The notes below the pieces were generated by a model that was given only the letters and a program-made list of their open reading frames with translations, did not search any database and was not told the DNA's origin. A DNA stretch of 17,050 nt, taken from assembly GCA_038064955.1 (NCBI GenBank), contig JBBTRY010000024.1, forward strand, positions 1 to 17,050, given 5' to 3'. Positions 1 to 8,361 of this stretch are shown piece by piece (positions within the stretch are counted from its first letter, which is position 1; each line of letters opens with the position of its first letter). Source of the stretch: JBBTQX01 sp038064955 (GTDB taxonomy: Bacteria; Patescibacteriota; Minisyncoccia; UBA6257; GWB1-50-10). A program made the translations under genes and the position numbers.

Positions 1-37
1 AAAAAAATTATGGCTATTGATATTTTATTGTTCGTTT

Positions 38-1444
38 TCATTCCAGTTTTCCGATGGCGAGATTTATCCTCCGCGCGCTTTCTTCCTGGCCGATAATCTC
101 CAGAATCTCCGCGGGACCCGGCGACGCTTCCCGGCCCGAAAGTGCGGCCCGAAGAGGCCATAGCACTTCGCCTCGTCCCCTCTTGTCGGCTACCGTCATC
201 ACGTATTTCTCGATGGTTTCCTTTTTAAAATCCCCCGCCGGTATCTTCGAAATTACATCAAGCGTAAAGCGCAGATTGTCGAGAATGGCGGCCTCGGGCG
301 TTTCTTTCCAAACCAAAAGGCTCTTGGGATAATCCGGCAGTTCGAAAAAAATGGCGGCTAATTCTCTGAAATCCGAAAGTTTTTTCATCCGTCCCCTCTC
401 CACCTCCGCAATCTTCGCGAGCATTTCTTTTTTCTTCGCCCATTCTTTGGGAACGAAATCTTTGAGCGCTTCCGCGAGTTCCTCCGGAGACGAATTCTTC
501 AAGTACTGGCCGTTCAGCCAATCGAGTTTTTCCGGATTGAAAATCGCGCCTGCTTTCTGCACTCGTTTCAGACCGAACTCGGCGATAATTTCTTCGCGAC
601 TTAATATTTCCCGATCGTTCTCCGGATGCCAACCCAAAAGCGCCATGAAATTCATAACAGCCGATGCGAGATAACCCTTTGACCGATAATCGCTGAACGA
701 CGTTTCGAGATACCGCTTGGAAAGCTTCTTATGATCGGGTCCCAGTATCAAAGGTAAATGCGCATATTGCGGCTGGGGAAATCCCAGCGCCTCCTGAATG
801 GCAATCTGCTTCGGCGTATTTGAGAGATGATCCTCGCCCCGGATGATGTGCGTGATTTTCATCTCTTCGTCGTCCACCACCACCGCGAAATTGTAGAGCG
901 GGGTTTTCAAATCCTTCGCGATGACGATGTCACCGATGAGCGCGGTATCAAATGAAACTTTCCCCCGAATGATATCGGCGAAGGAAATTATCCCGTCGTC
1001 CATTCGGAAACGGATAACCGCCGGCTCTTTCTTCGTTCGTGCCTCCGCTTCCTCAAGCGGAGTATTCCGGCACCGCCCGCCGTACTTCGGCGAAATGCCT
1101 TGACTCATCTGCGCCTGGCGCTCGGCTTCCAATTCGTCCGGCGTGCAGAAGCACCAATAGGCCTTTTTTTCTTCGAGAAGCTTTTCGAGTTCTTTTTTGT
1201 AGGTGGCAGTCCGCTCACTCTGGCGGAAAAAATCCTCGTCCCAATCCAATCCGATCCATTTCAGGCATTCCAACATATCCTTCTCGTATTCCTTTTTGGA
1301 GCGTTCCTTGTCAGTGTCTTCTATGCGCAAAAGAAACTGGCCGCCTTCATGACGGGCAAAAAGCCAGTTAAATAGGGCTGTCCGGGCATTCCCCAGAGAA
1401 AACGGACCCGTCGGCGATGGAGCAAATCTGACTCTGATAGGCAT
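38..1444 (-). CDS. gltX: Glutamyl-tRNA synthetase (GluRS)
   Basis: Class I aminoacyl-tRNA synthetase that charges tRNA with glutamate in the cytoplasm. The 468 residues match the usual bacterial length. Visible: PSPTG at 9-13 followed by the HIGH-equivalent position; a CxC zinc motif at 98-100 with its distal YxxxC at 121-125; the KMSKS-type loop KLSKR at 240-244; and an alpha-helical anticodon-binding C-terminal part. The HIGH signature reads SLGN (16-19), so the first histidine, usually conserved in GxxHxG, is serine. The codon is TCT, two base changes from a His codon. The ATG start is supported by a TATAAT 6 bases upstream. It is the last gene of the minus-strand run, 31 bases after murG. 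Bases 1-37 beyond its stop are A/T-rich without a clear terminator. Identity is very secure; whether the Ser variant is lineage-wide is unknown to me. Confidence 0.97.
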   Translation of the reverse strand: MPIRVRFAPSPTGPFSLGNARTALFNWLFARHEGGQFLLRIEDTDKERSKKEYEKDMLECLKWIGLDWDEDFFRQSERTATYKKELEKLLEEKKAYWCFCTPDELEAERQAQMSQGISPKYGGRCRNTPLEEAEARTKKEPAVIRFRMDDGIISFADIIRGKVSFDTALIGDIVIAKDLKTPLYNFAVVVDDEEMKITHIIRGEDHLSNTPKQIAIQEALGFPQPQYAHLPLILGPDHKKLSKRYLETSFSDYRSKGYLASAVMNFMALLGWHPENDREILSREEIIAEFGLKRVQKAGAIFNPEKLDWLNGQYLKNSSPEELAEALKDFVPKEWAKKKEMLAKIAEVERGRMKKLSDFRELAAIFFELPDYPKSLLVWKETPEAAILDNLRFTLDVISKIPAGDFKKETIEKYVMTVADKRGRGEVLWPLRAALSGREASPGPAEILEIIGQEESARRINLAIGKLE

Positions 1445-1450
1445 ACCCTG

Positions 1451-1479
1451 ATTATATGCCGTTTTCCGGGGTTTTTTAA
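1451..1479 (-). promoter_or_regulatory. Putative leaderless promoter of gltX
   Basis: On the minus strand a perfect TATAAT (1451-1456) ends 6 bases before the ATG at 1444. At 17-bp spacing a weak TTAAAA (1474-1479, 4/6 to TTGACA) overlaps the murG stop. A start site 6-7 bases after the -10 would fall on the start codon, so the mRNA would lack a leader. No Shine-Dalgarno is visible. Confidence 0.6.
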
Positions 1480-2552
1480 GGGTGGCTGATTATCTGGAGA
1501 ATTTCTCCGGCGATGATTTTGGCCGCATCCGGACGGGCGAATTTCCGGGCGGCGGAGGCCATCGCCGCGTATTTGCTCTTATCCGCCAGGATATTCTCAA
1601 GCTGACTCAAAATAATACTCGGCTTCAGATTCGCCTCTTCTATTACGATTGAGGCGCCGAGCTTCGCATACTCATAAGCATTCATTTTCTGATGGTCATT
1701 CGCCGATTCCTCTAGCGGAATAAGGATGGAGGGTTTGCCGAAGGCGGCAATCTCGAAGATGGAACCCGAACCAGACCGCGCGAGCACCGCGTCGGCTTCG
1801 GAAAGCGCTTCTTTCATTCCGTTCAAATCCAGAAAACCGGCAAACTTATATCCGGCGTTTGTCGAAAACATTTTGGCTTCTTCAATATTCTTCTCCCCTA
1901 CCTGGTGGAAGACGCGGTATCTTTGGAGCAGAGCGTCCAGATTATCAAAAACAAAGCGATTGATGCGGGCCGAACCCTGCGAGCCGCCCCAGACGAAGAT
2001 AAGCGGCTTCCCGTCCGAACCCGGCTTATTCTCTCCACCGACAAGTCCTTCCCGCATGGGATTACCGGAAACGAAGATTTTATTTTTATCAAAATATTTT
2101 GCCGCGATTTCAAAAGCAATACCAATTCTTTTCGCGAATTTTGCCGATAGCTTATTGGTGAGCCCCGGTGCGGCATCGGATTCGTGAATTATTATCGGAA
2201 TCATATAGAAATGGGCCGCGAGCACGACTGCGAGCGCGCCCGGACCGCCTTTGGAAAAAACCGCATCCGGCATCAGGAAGTAGAGCCGGAAGAGCGCCTG
2301 AAAAAGACTGAAGACGAACTTCGGAATATCAATGAAATTGGCCGGCGAAAAATAGCGCCGCAATTTGCTTCCCAGGATGCGATAGACCGGAATGTCCCGA
2401 TCTAAAAATTCCGCGCTAAGCGGGCTCTTTGGCCCCATATAGCACAGCTCTACATCCGCGTAGTCCGTCTTCCGGATTTCGTCGGCAACCGCAATAAGCG
2501 GAAAAACATGTCCGCCCGTTCCCCCGCCGGTCAATAAAATTCTTTTACTCAT
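1476..2552 (-). CDS. murG: UDP-GlcNAc:lipid I N-acetylglucosaminyltransferase MurG
   Basis: Membrane-associated GT-B glycosyltransferase that turns lipid I into lipid II on the inner face of the cytoplasmic membrane. The protein is 358 residues, the normal family length. Visible: the N-terminal glycine-rich loop GGGTGGH (9-15); the acceptor-side motif HESDAAPG (123-130), a variant of the usual HEQN-A-PG; the second Rossmann loop WGGSQGS (188-194); and the donor-binding segment with FEIAAFGKP followed by IPLEESANDHQ in the C-terminal half. Its ATG overlaps the ftsW stop by four bases (ATGA), which implies translational coupling. It follows ftsW as in the classical division and cell wall cluster, but the next gene is gltX rather than murC. 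Confidence 0.96.
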   Translation of the reverse strand: MSKRILLTGGGTGGHVFPLIAVADEIRKTDYADVELCYMGPKSPLSAEFLDRDIPVYRILGSKLRRYFSPANFIDIPKFVFSLFQALFRLYFLMPDAVFSKGGPGALAVVLAAHFYMIPIIIHESDAAPGLTNKLSAKFAKRIGIAFEIAAKYFDKNKIFVSGNPMREGLVGGENKPGSDGKPLIFVWGGSQGSARINRFVFDNLDALLQRYRVFHQVGEKNIEEAKMFSTNAGYKFAGFLDLNGMKEALSEADAVLARSGSGSIFEIAAFGKPSILIPLEESANDHQKMNAYEYAKLGASIVIEEANLKPSIILSQLENILADKSKYAAMASAARKFARPDAAKIIAGEILQIISHP

Positions 2553-3652
2553 CGCTTCATTGAAATATTAACCATAAGACCGCTCATGGTCAAAAAAACC
2601 GCGAGCGCCGTTCCACCGTAACTGACGAATGGCAATGGCACGCCGGTCAATGGAATAAGCCCCGAGTTTGCTCCGATATGGACGAAAGCCTGAAGCCCGA
2701 TAATAGTCATAAAGCCGATGCCTAAAAGCCGGCCGAAAGCGTCGGGCGCCACTTTTGCAATCGCGAGACCTCGCCAAACGAAAAGCAAAAAAAAGAAAAT
2801 GAGCGCGACGGAGCCGATGAAACCCAATTCCTCGGCGATGACCGCAAAAATGGAATCTCCGATAGGTTCCGGCAAGTAGTGCAGTTTCGTCGTGGAGCGC
2901 CCGTAGCCTACGCCCGTGAGCCCGCCCGAGCCGATGGCAATAAGCGTTTGGTTTATCTGATAAGTCTTGCCAAGCGGATCGGAATCGGGATTCAAAAATC
3001 CCAAAACCCTTTCCATTCGGTAGGGAGTGATGAAAAGAAGGGCGGCGACGGCAAACAGGGCTATCGCTCCGACGGAAAAAAGAAATCTGATTTTCGCACC
3101 GGCCGTGAAATACATTGCGAGCACGGCCGCGAGAATCAGAACCGCGATCGTGGTCGAAGGCTGAAGAATGAGTGGTATAAGCACCCCGGCCGAAAGAATC
3201 AAAAACGGAATAAAACCCTCCTTCAGATTCTTGCTCCGGCTCTGGCTTTTGCCGATCCAGGCCGCCATATATACGATAAATGTGATTTTTACGAGCTCAC
3301 CCGGCTGGAAACCCACGCCAGCAATCGAAAGCCAACGCTCCGAACCATAAGCCTTGAATCCGAGCGGTGTGAAGACCAAAAGCAGGAGAATAACGCTCCC
3401 CGCGAGAAGCCACACTCCCCACTTCTTCCAATTTTGGTAATTTATGGAAAACGCGGCGAAAAATCCGGCGAGTCCAGGTAAAAGCCCGAAAAGAATCTGG
3501 TGTTTCAGATAATAATAGCTGTCGCCGAACCGGGCTTTCGAAAGGTCGGAGGAAGCGCTCGTGAGTATCACGAGACCAAAGATGACGAGCACGACAAGAA
3601 AAGTAATGAACGAATAATCAAGGCTGGAGCTTTTTTTGAAATTCCGAAACAT
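2549..3652 (-). CDS. ftsW: SEDS-family peptidoglycan polymerase FtsW
   Basis: Polytopic membrane protein of the SEDS (FtsW/RodA/SpoVE) family, which polymerises lipid II at the septum together with a class B PBP. The 367 residues contain about ten hydrophobic segments, starting near residue 14 (FITFLVVLVIFGLVIL). Family signatures are visible: a KLHYLPEPIGDSIFAVIAEELG-type loop before the late membrane segments, and the C-terminal GVPLPFVSYGGTAL. That the gene is FtsW rather than RodA is inferred from its place directly upstream of murG. The start lies two bases after the stop of the amidohydrolase-like gene and no Shine-Dalgarno is evident, so expression probably depends on read-through and coupling within the run. 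Confidence 0.94.
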   Translation of the reverse strand: MFRNFKKSSSLDYSFITFLVVLVIFGLVILTSASSDLSKARFGDSYYYLKHQILFGLLPGLAGFFAAFSINYQNWKKWGVWLLAGSVILLLLVFTPLGFKAYGSERWLSIAGVGFQPGELVKITFIVYMAAWIGKSQSRSKNLKEGFIPFLILSAGVLIPLILQPSTTIAVLILAAVLAMYFTAGAKIRFLFSVGAIALFAVAALLFITPYRMERVLGFLNPDSDPLGKTYQINQTLIAIGSGGLTGVGYGRSTTKLHYLPEPIGDSIFAVIAEELGFIGSVALIFFFLLFVWRGLAIAKVAPDAFGRLLGIGFMTIIGLQAFVHIGANSGLIPLTGVPLPFVSYGGTALAVFLTMSGLMVNISMKR

Positions 3653-3654
3653 TT

Positions 3655-5058
3655 TTATGGAAGGGCTTTTACGACCGCGCCGGCCTTTTTCTTCAGTAAC
3701 GTCCCGTTCTCCATCGCGAGAACGCCGTTTACCAATACCGTTTTAGGCTTCCAATTTTCCCAAATTACCGCGTCCGCCCAATAATTTTCCTTTATCATCC
3801 CGCGTTTCGATATGCCGTATTTCGCGGCCGGAAGGCCGGTCAGTTTCGCCACCGCTTTCTCGACCGGCAACTTACCGCCCTTTTCGGCCCAGGAGAAAAA
3901 TTCGCCCGCGCCCGCTTCTCCGCCGAAGTGATGGTAGCTCAAAGTGACGAGCGAGCGCTGACTCGCGAGAAAATCTTCGAGCACTATTTTATCGCCCCAA
4001 AGACAGAACAATTTTCCCTTAAGCCCGATGAGAGCCATTAATTTAAAAATCGCGCGCGCCTTCGTGAGGCCGTGATTCCGGGCGAAATCGTCGAGCGACT
4101 TGCCTTCAAGGAATTTCAGCGCCGGCGGCGCGGAGGCAATCACCGCTCCGTCCGTTTTTATTTTTTGGAGATACTTCAATACCCGGTCTTTCACGGTTTT
4201 TTCTTTAAGCGAGTTTCTCGCTTCATCGGTATCGGCCGTCAAAAGCCAATCGGGAAGAAAAGAACGGAGTGGCACGGAAACCGCGGGATGGGGAAAAACA
4301 TCGAAATTGACGTGGCTCTTAGAGGCTTCTTTCCCCAAAAGAGCGAGCGCCGAACGGTAATCTTCCGAAAATCCGCGCAGGGGTTGAAGATGATTTATTT
4401 CGACGCTCGCACCCGCGATTTTAGAAATATCGATTATTTCCCGGAGCGATTCCAATATTTTTTCGCCGTCCCGACGCAAATGGACCGCGAAAACTTTCTT
4501 CATTTTCGCGGATTCTCTGGCAAGCTCGACAAGTTCGTTCACGGGTATACCCCGGCCGGCCGGCGAAGACAAGTCGAGAGACATTCCCAAAGCGCCCTCC
4601 CGGAAAGTCCGGCTGACGGCATTCTTCGCGCTCTCCGCCTCTCCACCAGCCAAGTCCCGGCCGATTCCCTTCGTGAAAAAGCGGCGGATATCTTCGTAGC
4701 CGGCGAGCGCCCCAAAATTGACGCCCACTCCCCGCTTTTCCAAGAGAAATAGTATTTCCCCGAGCGGCCTTCCCGCCAAATCATCAACGGAGCCGATTAC
4801 GGTGGTAATGCCCTGTCTTAGAATGCTCTCTTGATAAGGTTCGGCGAAAATCCCCGAGCGGTGTTCAATCTCAAAATTCACATCCACCAGGCCCGGCGTC
4901 ACGACGGTCCCCGTGGCATCCAGAAAAATATCGGCGGTTTCTTTCTTGAAAGAGCCCAGCCGGGCAACGCGCCCGTTCCGAATAAAAACATCGGTTTTGA
5001 GCGGCGCCCCGCCGGCACCGTCGTAAACCAAACCGTTTTTTATCAGAATTGTTTTCAT
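3655..5058 (-). CDS. D-aminoacylase-like amidohydrolase with a degenerate metal site
   Basis: 467-residue protein with the layout of the N-acyl-D-amino-acid deacylase branch of the amidohydrolase superfamily. It has an N-terminal beta domain (ILIKNGLVYDG..., PGLVDV), a TIM-barrel core and a returning C-terminal beta segment (WADAVIWE ... VLVNG). In that family the metal site uses HxH after the PGxxD strand, a Cys in GNCG, two later His and an Asp in SDG. Here HxH is N61-F-E63, the GNCG region is GSVDD (89-93), the usual GH before LR is GY (120-121), and SDG is SYHH (374-377). Only H193 (VHLRR) and H223 (NHLQ) stay. It lies 3 bases after mraY and 2 before ftsW, the slot usually filled by murD. 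It may be a pseudoenzyme, a scaffold or an enzyme with a rebuilt site. Family is fairly sure; function is unknown. Confidence 0.8.
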   Translation of the reverse strand: MKTILIKNGLVYDGAGGAPLKTDVFIRNGRVARLGSFKKETADIFLDATGTVVTPGLVDVNFEIEHRSGIFAEPYQESILRQGITTVIGSVDDLAGRPLGEILFLLEKRGVGVNFGALAGYEDIRRFFTKGIGRDLAGGEAESAKNAVSRTFREGALGMSLDLSSPAGRGIPVNELVELARESAKMKKVFAVHLRRDGEKILESLREIIDISKIAGASVEINHLQPLRGFSEDYRSALALLGKEASKSHVNFDVFPHPAVSVPLRSFLPDWLLTADTDEARNSLKEKTVKDRVLKYLQKIKTDGAVIASAPPALKFLEGKSLDDFARNHGLTKARAIFKLMALIGLKGKLFCLWGDKIVLEDFLASQRSLVTLSYHHFGGEAGAGEFFSWAEKGGKLPVEKAVAKLTGLPAAKYGISKRGMIKENYWADAVIWENWKPKTVLVNGVLAMENGTLLKKKAGAVVKALP

Positions 5059-5061
5059 TGC

Positions 5062-6108
5062 CTAAACAAATCTAGAAAGAAAAAATAGGACTAATCCGAA
5101 AATCGCCATTATCGCGCTCATAATCCAAAAACGCATCGTAATCTGGCTCTCGGGCCAGCCCAGCGCTTCGAAGTGGTGATGAATCGGCGTCGAAAGAAAT
5201 ATTTTTTTCTTCCGGAATTTTTTGCTCGCCACCTGGATAATGACCGAAGCGGACTCGATTACCAGAATGAATCCGAAGAAAGGCAGAAGGAGCGAAGTGT
5301 CGGTGAGCATCGCCGTCACACCCAAAGTAATACCCAAAGACATCGAACCCGTGTCGCCCATAAAAAACTTCGCTGGATAAATATTGAACCAAAGAAAAGC
5401 CAGGAGCGCCCCTAAAATGGAAGCGCTCATCACCGACAAATCGTAGCGATGAAGGACGAAGCTCACGACGACGACTGCCATAAAAGAGAAAAACATCACG
5501 CCGCCCAGAAGGCCATCCAAGCCGTCCGTTTCGTTCGCCGAAAAGGCTGTCGCGACGATGACTAATATGTAAAAAGGAATGTACCATAAGCCGAGGTCCA
5601 CCGTCCCCACGAAAGGAATAAAAAGTGTATGCCAATCAAGGCGGAAATAAAACCACCAAGCGCCCAGAGCCGCCACGGCTCCGTAGAGCAGGAGTTTGTG
5701 CTTCATTCTCAACCCGCCGCCGTGAGGGCCGATTTTCAAAATTCCCAGCATATCGTCCGCAAGGCCGACCAGGGCCGCGAGAAAAAGCGCCGCGATAGGA
5801 AGATAGGTCTCGGCCCGATTCACAAAATTGAAATATTCAAAAAATCCGTCGAAAAGATTTCCCAAAACGAAAAAAACAAGGGCAATTGAAAGAACGGTCG
5901 CCCAAATTACAATGCCACCCATCGTGGGCGTGTTGGATTTATTCTTATGGAATTGGTAAAAAACCGGCGCGCTCGCCTCATCGCGGATATTTACTTTCCT
6001 CAAATTGAATTTTTCGAGGAACCGGAAGACAAGGGGCGTGAGCAACAGCGCCACCGTGAATGAAAGGGCAAAAATTATAAGAACGCGGACCGCGGCGAAA
6101 ACTTCCAT
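5062..6108 (-). CDS. mraY: Phospho-N-acetylmuramoyl-pentapeptide transferase MraY
   Basis: Integral membrane enzyme that transfers phospho-MurNAc-pentapeptide to undecaprenyl phosphate, making lipid I. Visible in 348 residues: about ten membrane segments; TPTMGG at 60-65; the acidic VGLADDMLG loop; NETDGLDGL with its catalytic aspartates; FMGDTGSMSLG; and the cytoplasmic histidine motif STPIHHHFEALGWPE near the C terminus. All are hallmarks of MraY rather than WecA/TagO. The ATG at 6108 is preceded by TATAAT 7 bases upstream and by no good Shine-Dalgarno. It follows the carboxypeptidase gene by 15 bases and precedes the amidohydrolase-like gene by 3. As the first committed membrane step it supplies the substrate of MurG encoded downstream. 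Confidence 0.97.
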   Translation of the reverse strand: MEVFAAVRVLIIFALSFTVALLLTPLVFRFLEKFNLRKVNIRDEASAPVFYQFHKNKSNTPTMGGIVIWATVLSIALVFFVLGNLFDGFFEYFNFVNRAETYLPIAALFLAALVGLADDMLGILKIGPHGGGLRMKHKLLLYGAVAALGAWWFYFRLDWHTLFIPFVGTVDLGLWYIPFYILVIVATAFSANETDGLDGLLGGVMFFSFMAVVVVSFVLHRYDLSVMSASILGALLAFLWFNIYPAKFFMGDTGSMSLGITLGVTAMLTDTSLLLPFFGFILVIESASVIIQVASKKFRKKKIFLSTPIHHHFEALGWPESQITMRFWIMSAIMAIFGLVLFFLSRFV

Positions 6109-6115
6109 TCCAATT

Positions 6116-6121
6116 ATTATA
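6116..6121 (-). promoter_or_regulatory. Putative -10 element, leaderless start of mraY
   Basis: A perfect TATAAT on the minus strand ends 7 bases before the mraY ATG (6108), inside the 15-base gap after the carboxypeptidase gene. No good -35 element is seen at 16-18 bp (GCTAGA at 17), so the promoter would be weak or depend mainly on its -10. The spacing fits a transcript beginning at or next to the start codon. Confidence 0.5.
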
Positions 6122-6123
6122 CC

Positions 6124-7032
6124 TTAAAATTCATACGCTCTAGCTATCCAATTGAATAATTCGTCGGTCTCTTTGAATCGGTCTTTGCTACCCAGAAGCA
6201 CCACGGCCACCCGGCGACCGTTCATGGAAAGAATGGCCACCAGATTTTGCCGGGCGAGGGGCGAAGTACCCGTCTTTCCGCCCAGAAAATCGGGCCTATC
6301 CGAGAGCGGGTCGATATTCGGCACGGTATGGCTTCGGTCGGAATTGGCCGGCTGGACGAGAAGGCTCGGAAGCCTGGTGTAATTCAAGATATCCGGCTCC
6401 TTTTCCAATATGTAATTCAAAAGGGCGAGCATATCACTCGCCGTCCCCTGATTCAGGTCATTCAGGCCCGAAGCGTCGTAAACCGTGGTCTGGGTAAGTC
6501 CGATTTCACGGGCTTTCGTCGTCATCATCTTCACGAATTCGTCGTGGCCGACGTGATATTCGAAAGCCGCCGCCGCGCGGTTCGACGACGCAATAAGCAT
6601 GATTTTCAAAAGGTCGCGAGCGGCATAAGTTTCACCCGGCCGTAAATCCCCCGCCTCGCCCTCCGTAAGCGCCACATCCTGGGAAATGATTATCTTCTCA
6701 TCCAAATCTATTTTTTCCATCACAACAGCGGCGGTCAGGAGCTTGGTCAAGGAAGCGAGCGGCCACATCTTGAAACTGCCGGATTTGAAGAACGGAAAAT
6801 TATCGTCCAGCGACTGGACGATCGCGGCCTCGGCCGAAAGGTCCGGATCAAGCACTTTCCAATTCCTCTCGGGCACTTTTCCCAGATTATTTTCCCAATT
6901 GGAGAGAGTGGTTTTTTCCGGCGCGTCATCTACAATCGGTTTTTTTTCTTCCGTTCGGCCGGAACGGACAAGGCTTATCACGACCGCCGAGGCCAGAACC
7001 AAGAGCGTTAAAAAAATAATCTTCCATTTCAT
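6124..7032 (-). CDS. D-alanyl-D-alanine carboxypeptidase (penicillin-binding protein, S11 type)
   Basis: Low-molecular-weight penicillin-binding protein that removes the terminal D-Ala of peptidoglycan stem peptides outside the membrane. From the ATG at 7032 it has 302 residues. Residues 5-22 form a signal/anchor helix (IIFLTLLVLASAVVISLV). All three active-site motifs are present: SLTK at 94-97 with nucleophile Ser94, SSN at 149-151, and KTG at 253-255. The frame stays open upstream to a TTG at 7095, which would add an Arg-rich stretch lying wholly over the scpB end. I prefer the ATG 4 bases after the scpB stop because it puts the signal helix at the N terminus. The sequence ends soon after the KTG domain, without the usual extra C-terminal domain of DacA/PBP5. 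It sits between scpB and mraY in the wall run. Confidence 0.92.
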   Translation of the reverse strand: MKWKIIFLTLLVLASAVVISLVRSGRTEEKKPIVDDAPEKTTLSNWENNLGKVPERNWKVLDPDLSAEAAIVQSLDDNFPFFKSGSFKMWPLASLTKLLTAAVVMEKIDLDEKIIISQDVALTEGEAGDLRPGETYAARDLLKIMLIASSNRAAAAFEYHVGHDEFVKMMTTKAREIGLTQTTVYDASGLNDLNQGTASDMLALLNYILEKEPDILNYTRLPSLLVQPANSDRSHTVPNIDPLSDRPDFLGGKTGTSPLARQNLVAILSMNGRRVAVVLLGSKDRFKETDELFNWIARAYEF

Positions 7033-7036
7033 AAAA

Positions 7037-7633
7037 TCAAACGGGATTCTCCTGATTCTCCGGAAGCGGAACTTCCGGAACCTGCGACGCTTCAAAACTC
7101 GTCAGGATATTCTTGTATTTTTCGAACTCCGGCAATTCTTCGATTTTTCCCAATCCCAAGTGCTTTAGAAAATCAAAGCTCACTTTATATTCGAACGTGT
7201 TCTTTCTCGCTTCCTGAAAATGGCGCGTTACGAGTCCGCGCACCAGGAGCGCCCTCAAAATAAAGCTGGAATTCACGCCACGGATATAATCCACCGTAGA
7301 GCGCGCCACGGGCCCGAGATACGCGATTATGGATAGGGTCTCGAGGGCCGCGGGCGTAAGTTCTTCTTTGAACTCTTCTTGAACGAGTTTCTGTCCGAGC
7401 CAGGCCAAATCCGGTTTCGTCGCCAGCTGAAAAAGATCACCGTGCCTTACAAGCATAAAGCCGCTCTTTTCATCCGAGCTAAGTTTCGAATCTAATTCGT
7501 CTATCAAAACGCCGCACTCCCCTTCGTTTAAATCCAGAAATTTGGCGATCTTTTTCGCGTCCAGCGGCTCGCCATAATAAAAAAGCAAAGCCTCAAGGGC
7601 AGCAACGGTATTGTTGTTTCTTTCCATATTCAT
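7037..7633 (-). CDS. scpB: Segregation and condensation protein B
   Basis: Kleisin-interacting subunit of the SMC-ScpAB condensin, which compacts and segregates the chromosome. The 198 residues show the two winged-helix layout: an N-terminal TVAALEALLFYYGEPLDAKKIA segment and the characteristic ALETLSIIAYLGPVARSTVDYIRGV with a following LRALLVRGLV in the second half. The start is ATG at 7633, 8 bases after the scpA stop; a second ATG lies two codons later (7627), and either could be used. TAAAAT overlaps the scpA stop 5 bases upstream of the first ATG, so a minor leaderless start is possible but unproven. The smc gene is not in this window. Confidence 0.94.
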   Translation of the reverse strand: MNMERNNNTVAALEALLFYYGEPLDAKKIAKFLDLNEGECGVLIDELDSKLSSDEKSGFMLVRHGDLFQLATKPDLAWLGQKLVQEEFKEELTPAALETLSIIAYLGPVARSTVDYIRGVNSSFILRALLVRGLVTRHFQEARKNTFEYKVSFDFLKHLGLGKIEELPEFEKYKNILTSFEASQVPEVPLPENQENPV

Positions 7634-7641
7634 TGGATATT

Positions 7642-8355
7642 TTAAGCCTCCTTCGGTTTTCGTGCAATCGTGATTTCATCAAACTGACCCTCCTGGTCCG
7701 CCGATATGAGTTGATCTCTCACGAGATGGAGAATGGCGAGAAAAAGGACGATGAGTTCGCTTCTTCCCTTTCCCTCGTGCATCTTCTTGAATCCCATGGG
7801 AATTTCGGTCAGACGCTTCAAGACCTCCTCGATTTTCTGCTTCAGGTGGATTATTTCGTTCTTCACCTTTATGACGGGCTTCAAAAGTTTCTCGAGCTCG
7901 CCCGCCACCCTGGCCACCGCTTTCGCGAGCGCCTCTGCCGTCGCGGATTTGGGCGGATAGAAGGTTGCTTCTTTCGTCATCAGATATTCCCGGGAAAACA
8001 TCTGGGGCGAAACGCGCCACAATCCTTTAATGTGAACTTGGGCTTTCTTGAATTCCTGGTAAATCTTGAGCCGGCCTTCCAGACCCCTTATATCCAGCTC
8101 TTCCTCCTCCGTAAGCGGGAGCGAGGGCAAAAGCACTTTGGATTTTATTAAAATGAGCTTCGAGGCCACTACCAGGAAATCGGCGAGGATGGAGTGGCTC
8201 ACGCCGGCCTCCTCGAGCTTCTTCAGATAATCGAAAAAACCGCCAGTCACCTCCGCGAGACTCACGATGGTGATCTCCATCTTCTTCTCCTCGATGAGTT
8301 CCAGGAGCTTCTGAAGCGGCCCCTGAAAACCGTCCAGATTCAATTCATATAGCAC
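7642..8355 (-). CDS. scpA: Segregation and condensation protein A (kleisin)
   Basis: Kleisin subunit that bridges SMC heads in bacterial condensin. The 237-residue protein has the N-terminal ScpA signature FQGPLQKLLELIEEKKMEI and the VVASKLILIKSKVLLP helix near residues 65-80, then a charged helical middle and a C-terminal winged-helix part around residues 165-220. The start appears to be GTG (8353-8355), with TATCAT ending 6 bases upstream and no Shine-Dalgarno. It lies 14 bases after the CAP-protein gene and 8 before scpB, so scpA-scpB keep their conserved order. Pairing with wall genes suggests coordination of segregation with division, but that is inference. Confidence 0.94.
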   Translation of the reverse strand: MLYELNLDGFQGPLQKLLELIEEKKMEITIVSLAEVTGGFFDYLKKLEEAGVSHSILADFLVVASKLILIKSKVLLPSLPLTEEEELDIRGLEGRLKIYQEFKKAQVHIKGLWRVSPQMFSREYLMTKEATFYPPKSATAEALAKAVARVAGELEKLLKPVIKVKNEIIHLKQKIEEVLKRLTEIPMGFKKMHEGKGRSELIVLFLAILHLVRDQLISADQEGQFDEITIARKPKEA

Positions 8356-8361
8356 GTTCTT

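Noticed and set aside
1..37. Terminator after gltX using the A-run at the window start (T-run on the minus strand)
   Set aside because: No GC-containing hairpin precedes the T-run within the visible sequence.
2879..3481. 200-codon open frame on the plus strand opposite ftsW
   Set aside because: It is antisense to a clear ftsW gene, is very rich in Lys/Arg/Gly and matches no family I recognise; it looks like a by-product of codon bias.
4072..4752. 226-codon open frame on the plus strand opposite the amidohydrolase-like gene
   Set aside because: The minus-strand gene has family domains and fits the operon; the plus frame shows no recognisable motif or start signal.
7033..7095. Longer start (TTG at 7095) for the carboxypeptidase, adding an Arg-rich N-terminal stretch
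   Set aside because: The extension lies entirely over the end of scpB, uses a rare start and would bury the signal helix behind 21 residues; the ATG at 7032, just after the scpB stop, is a better fit.
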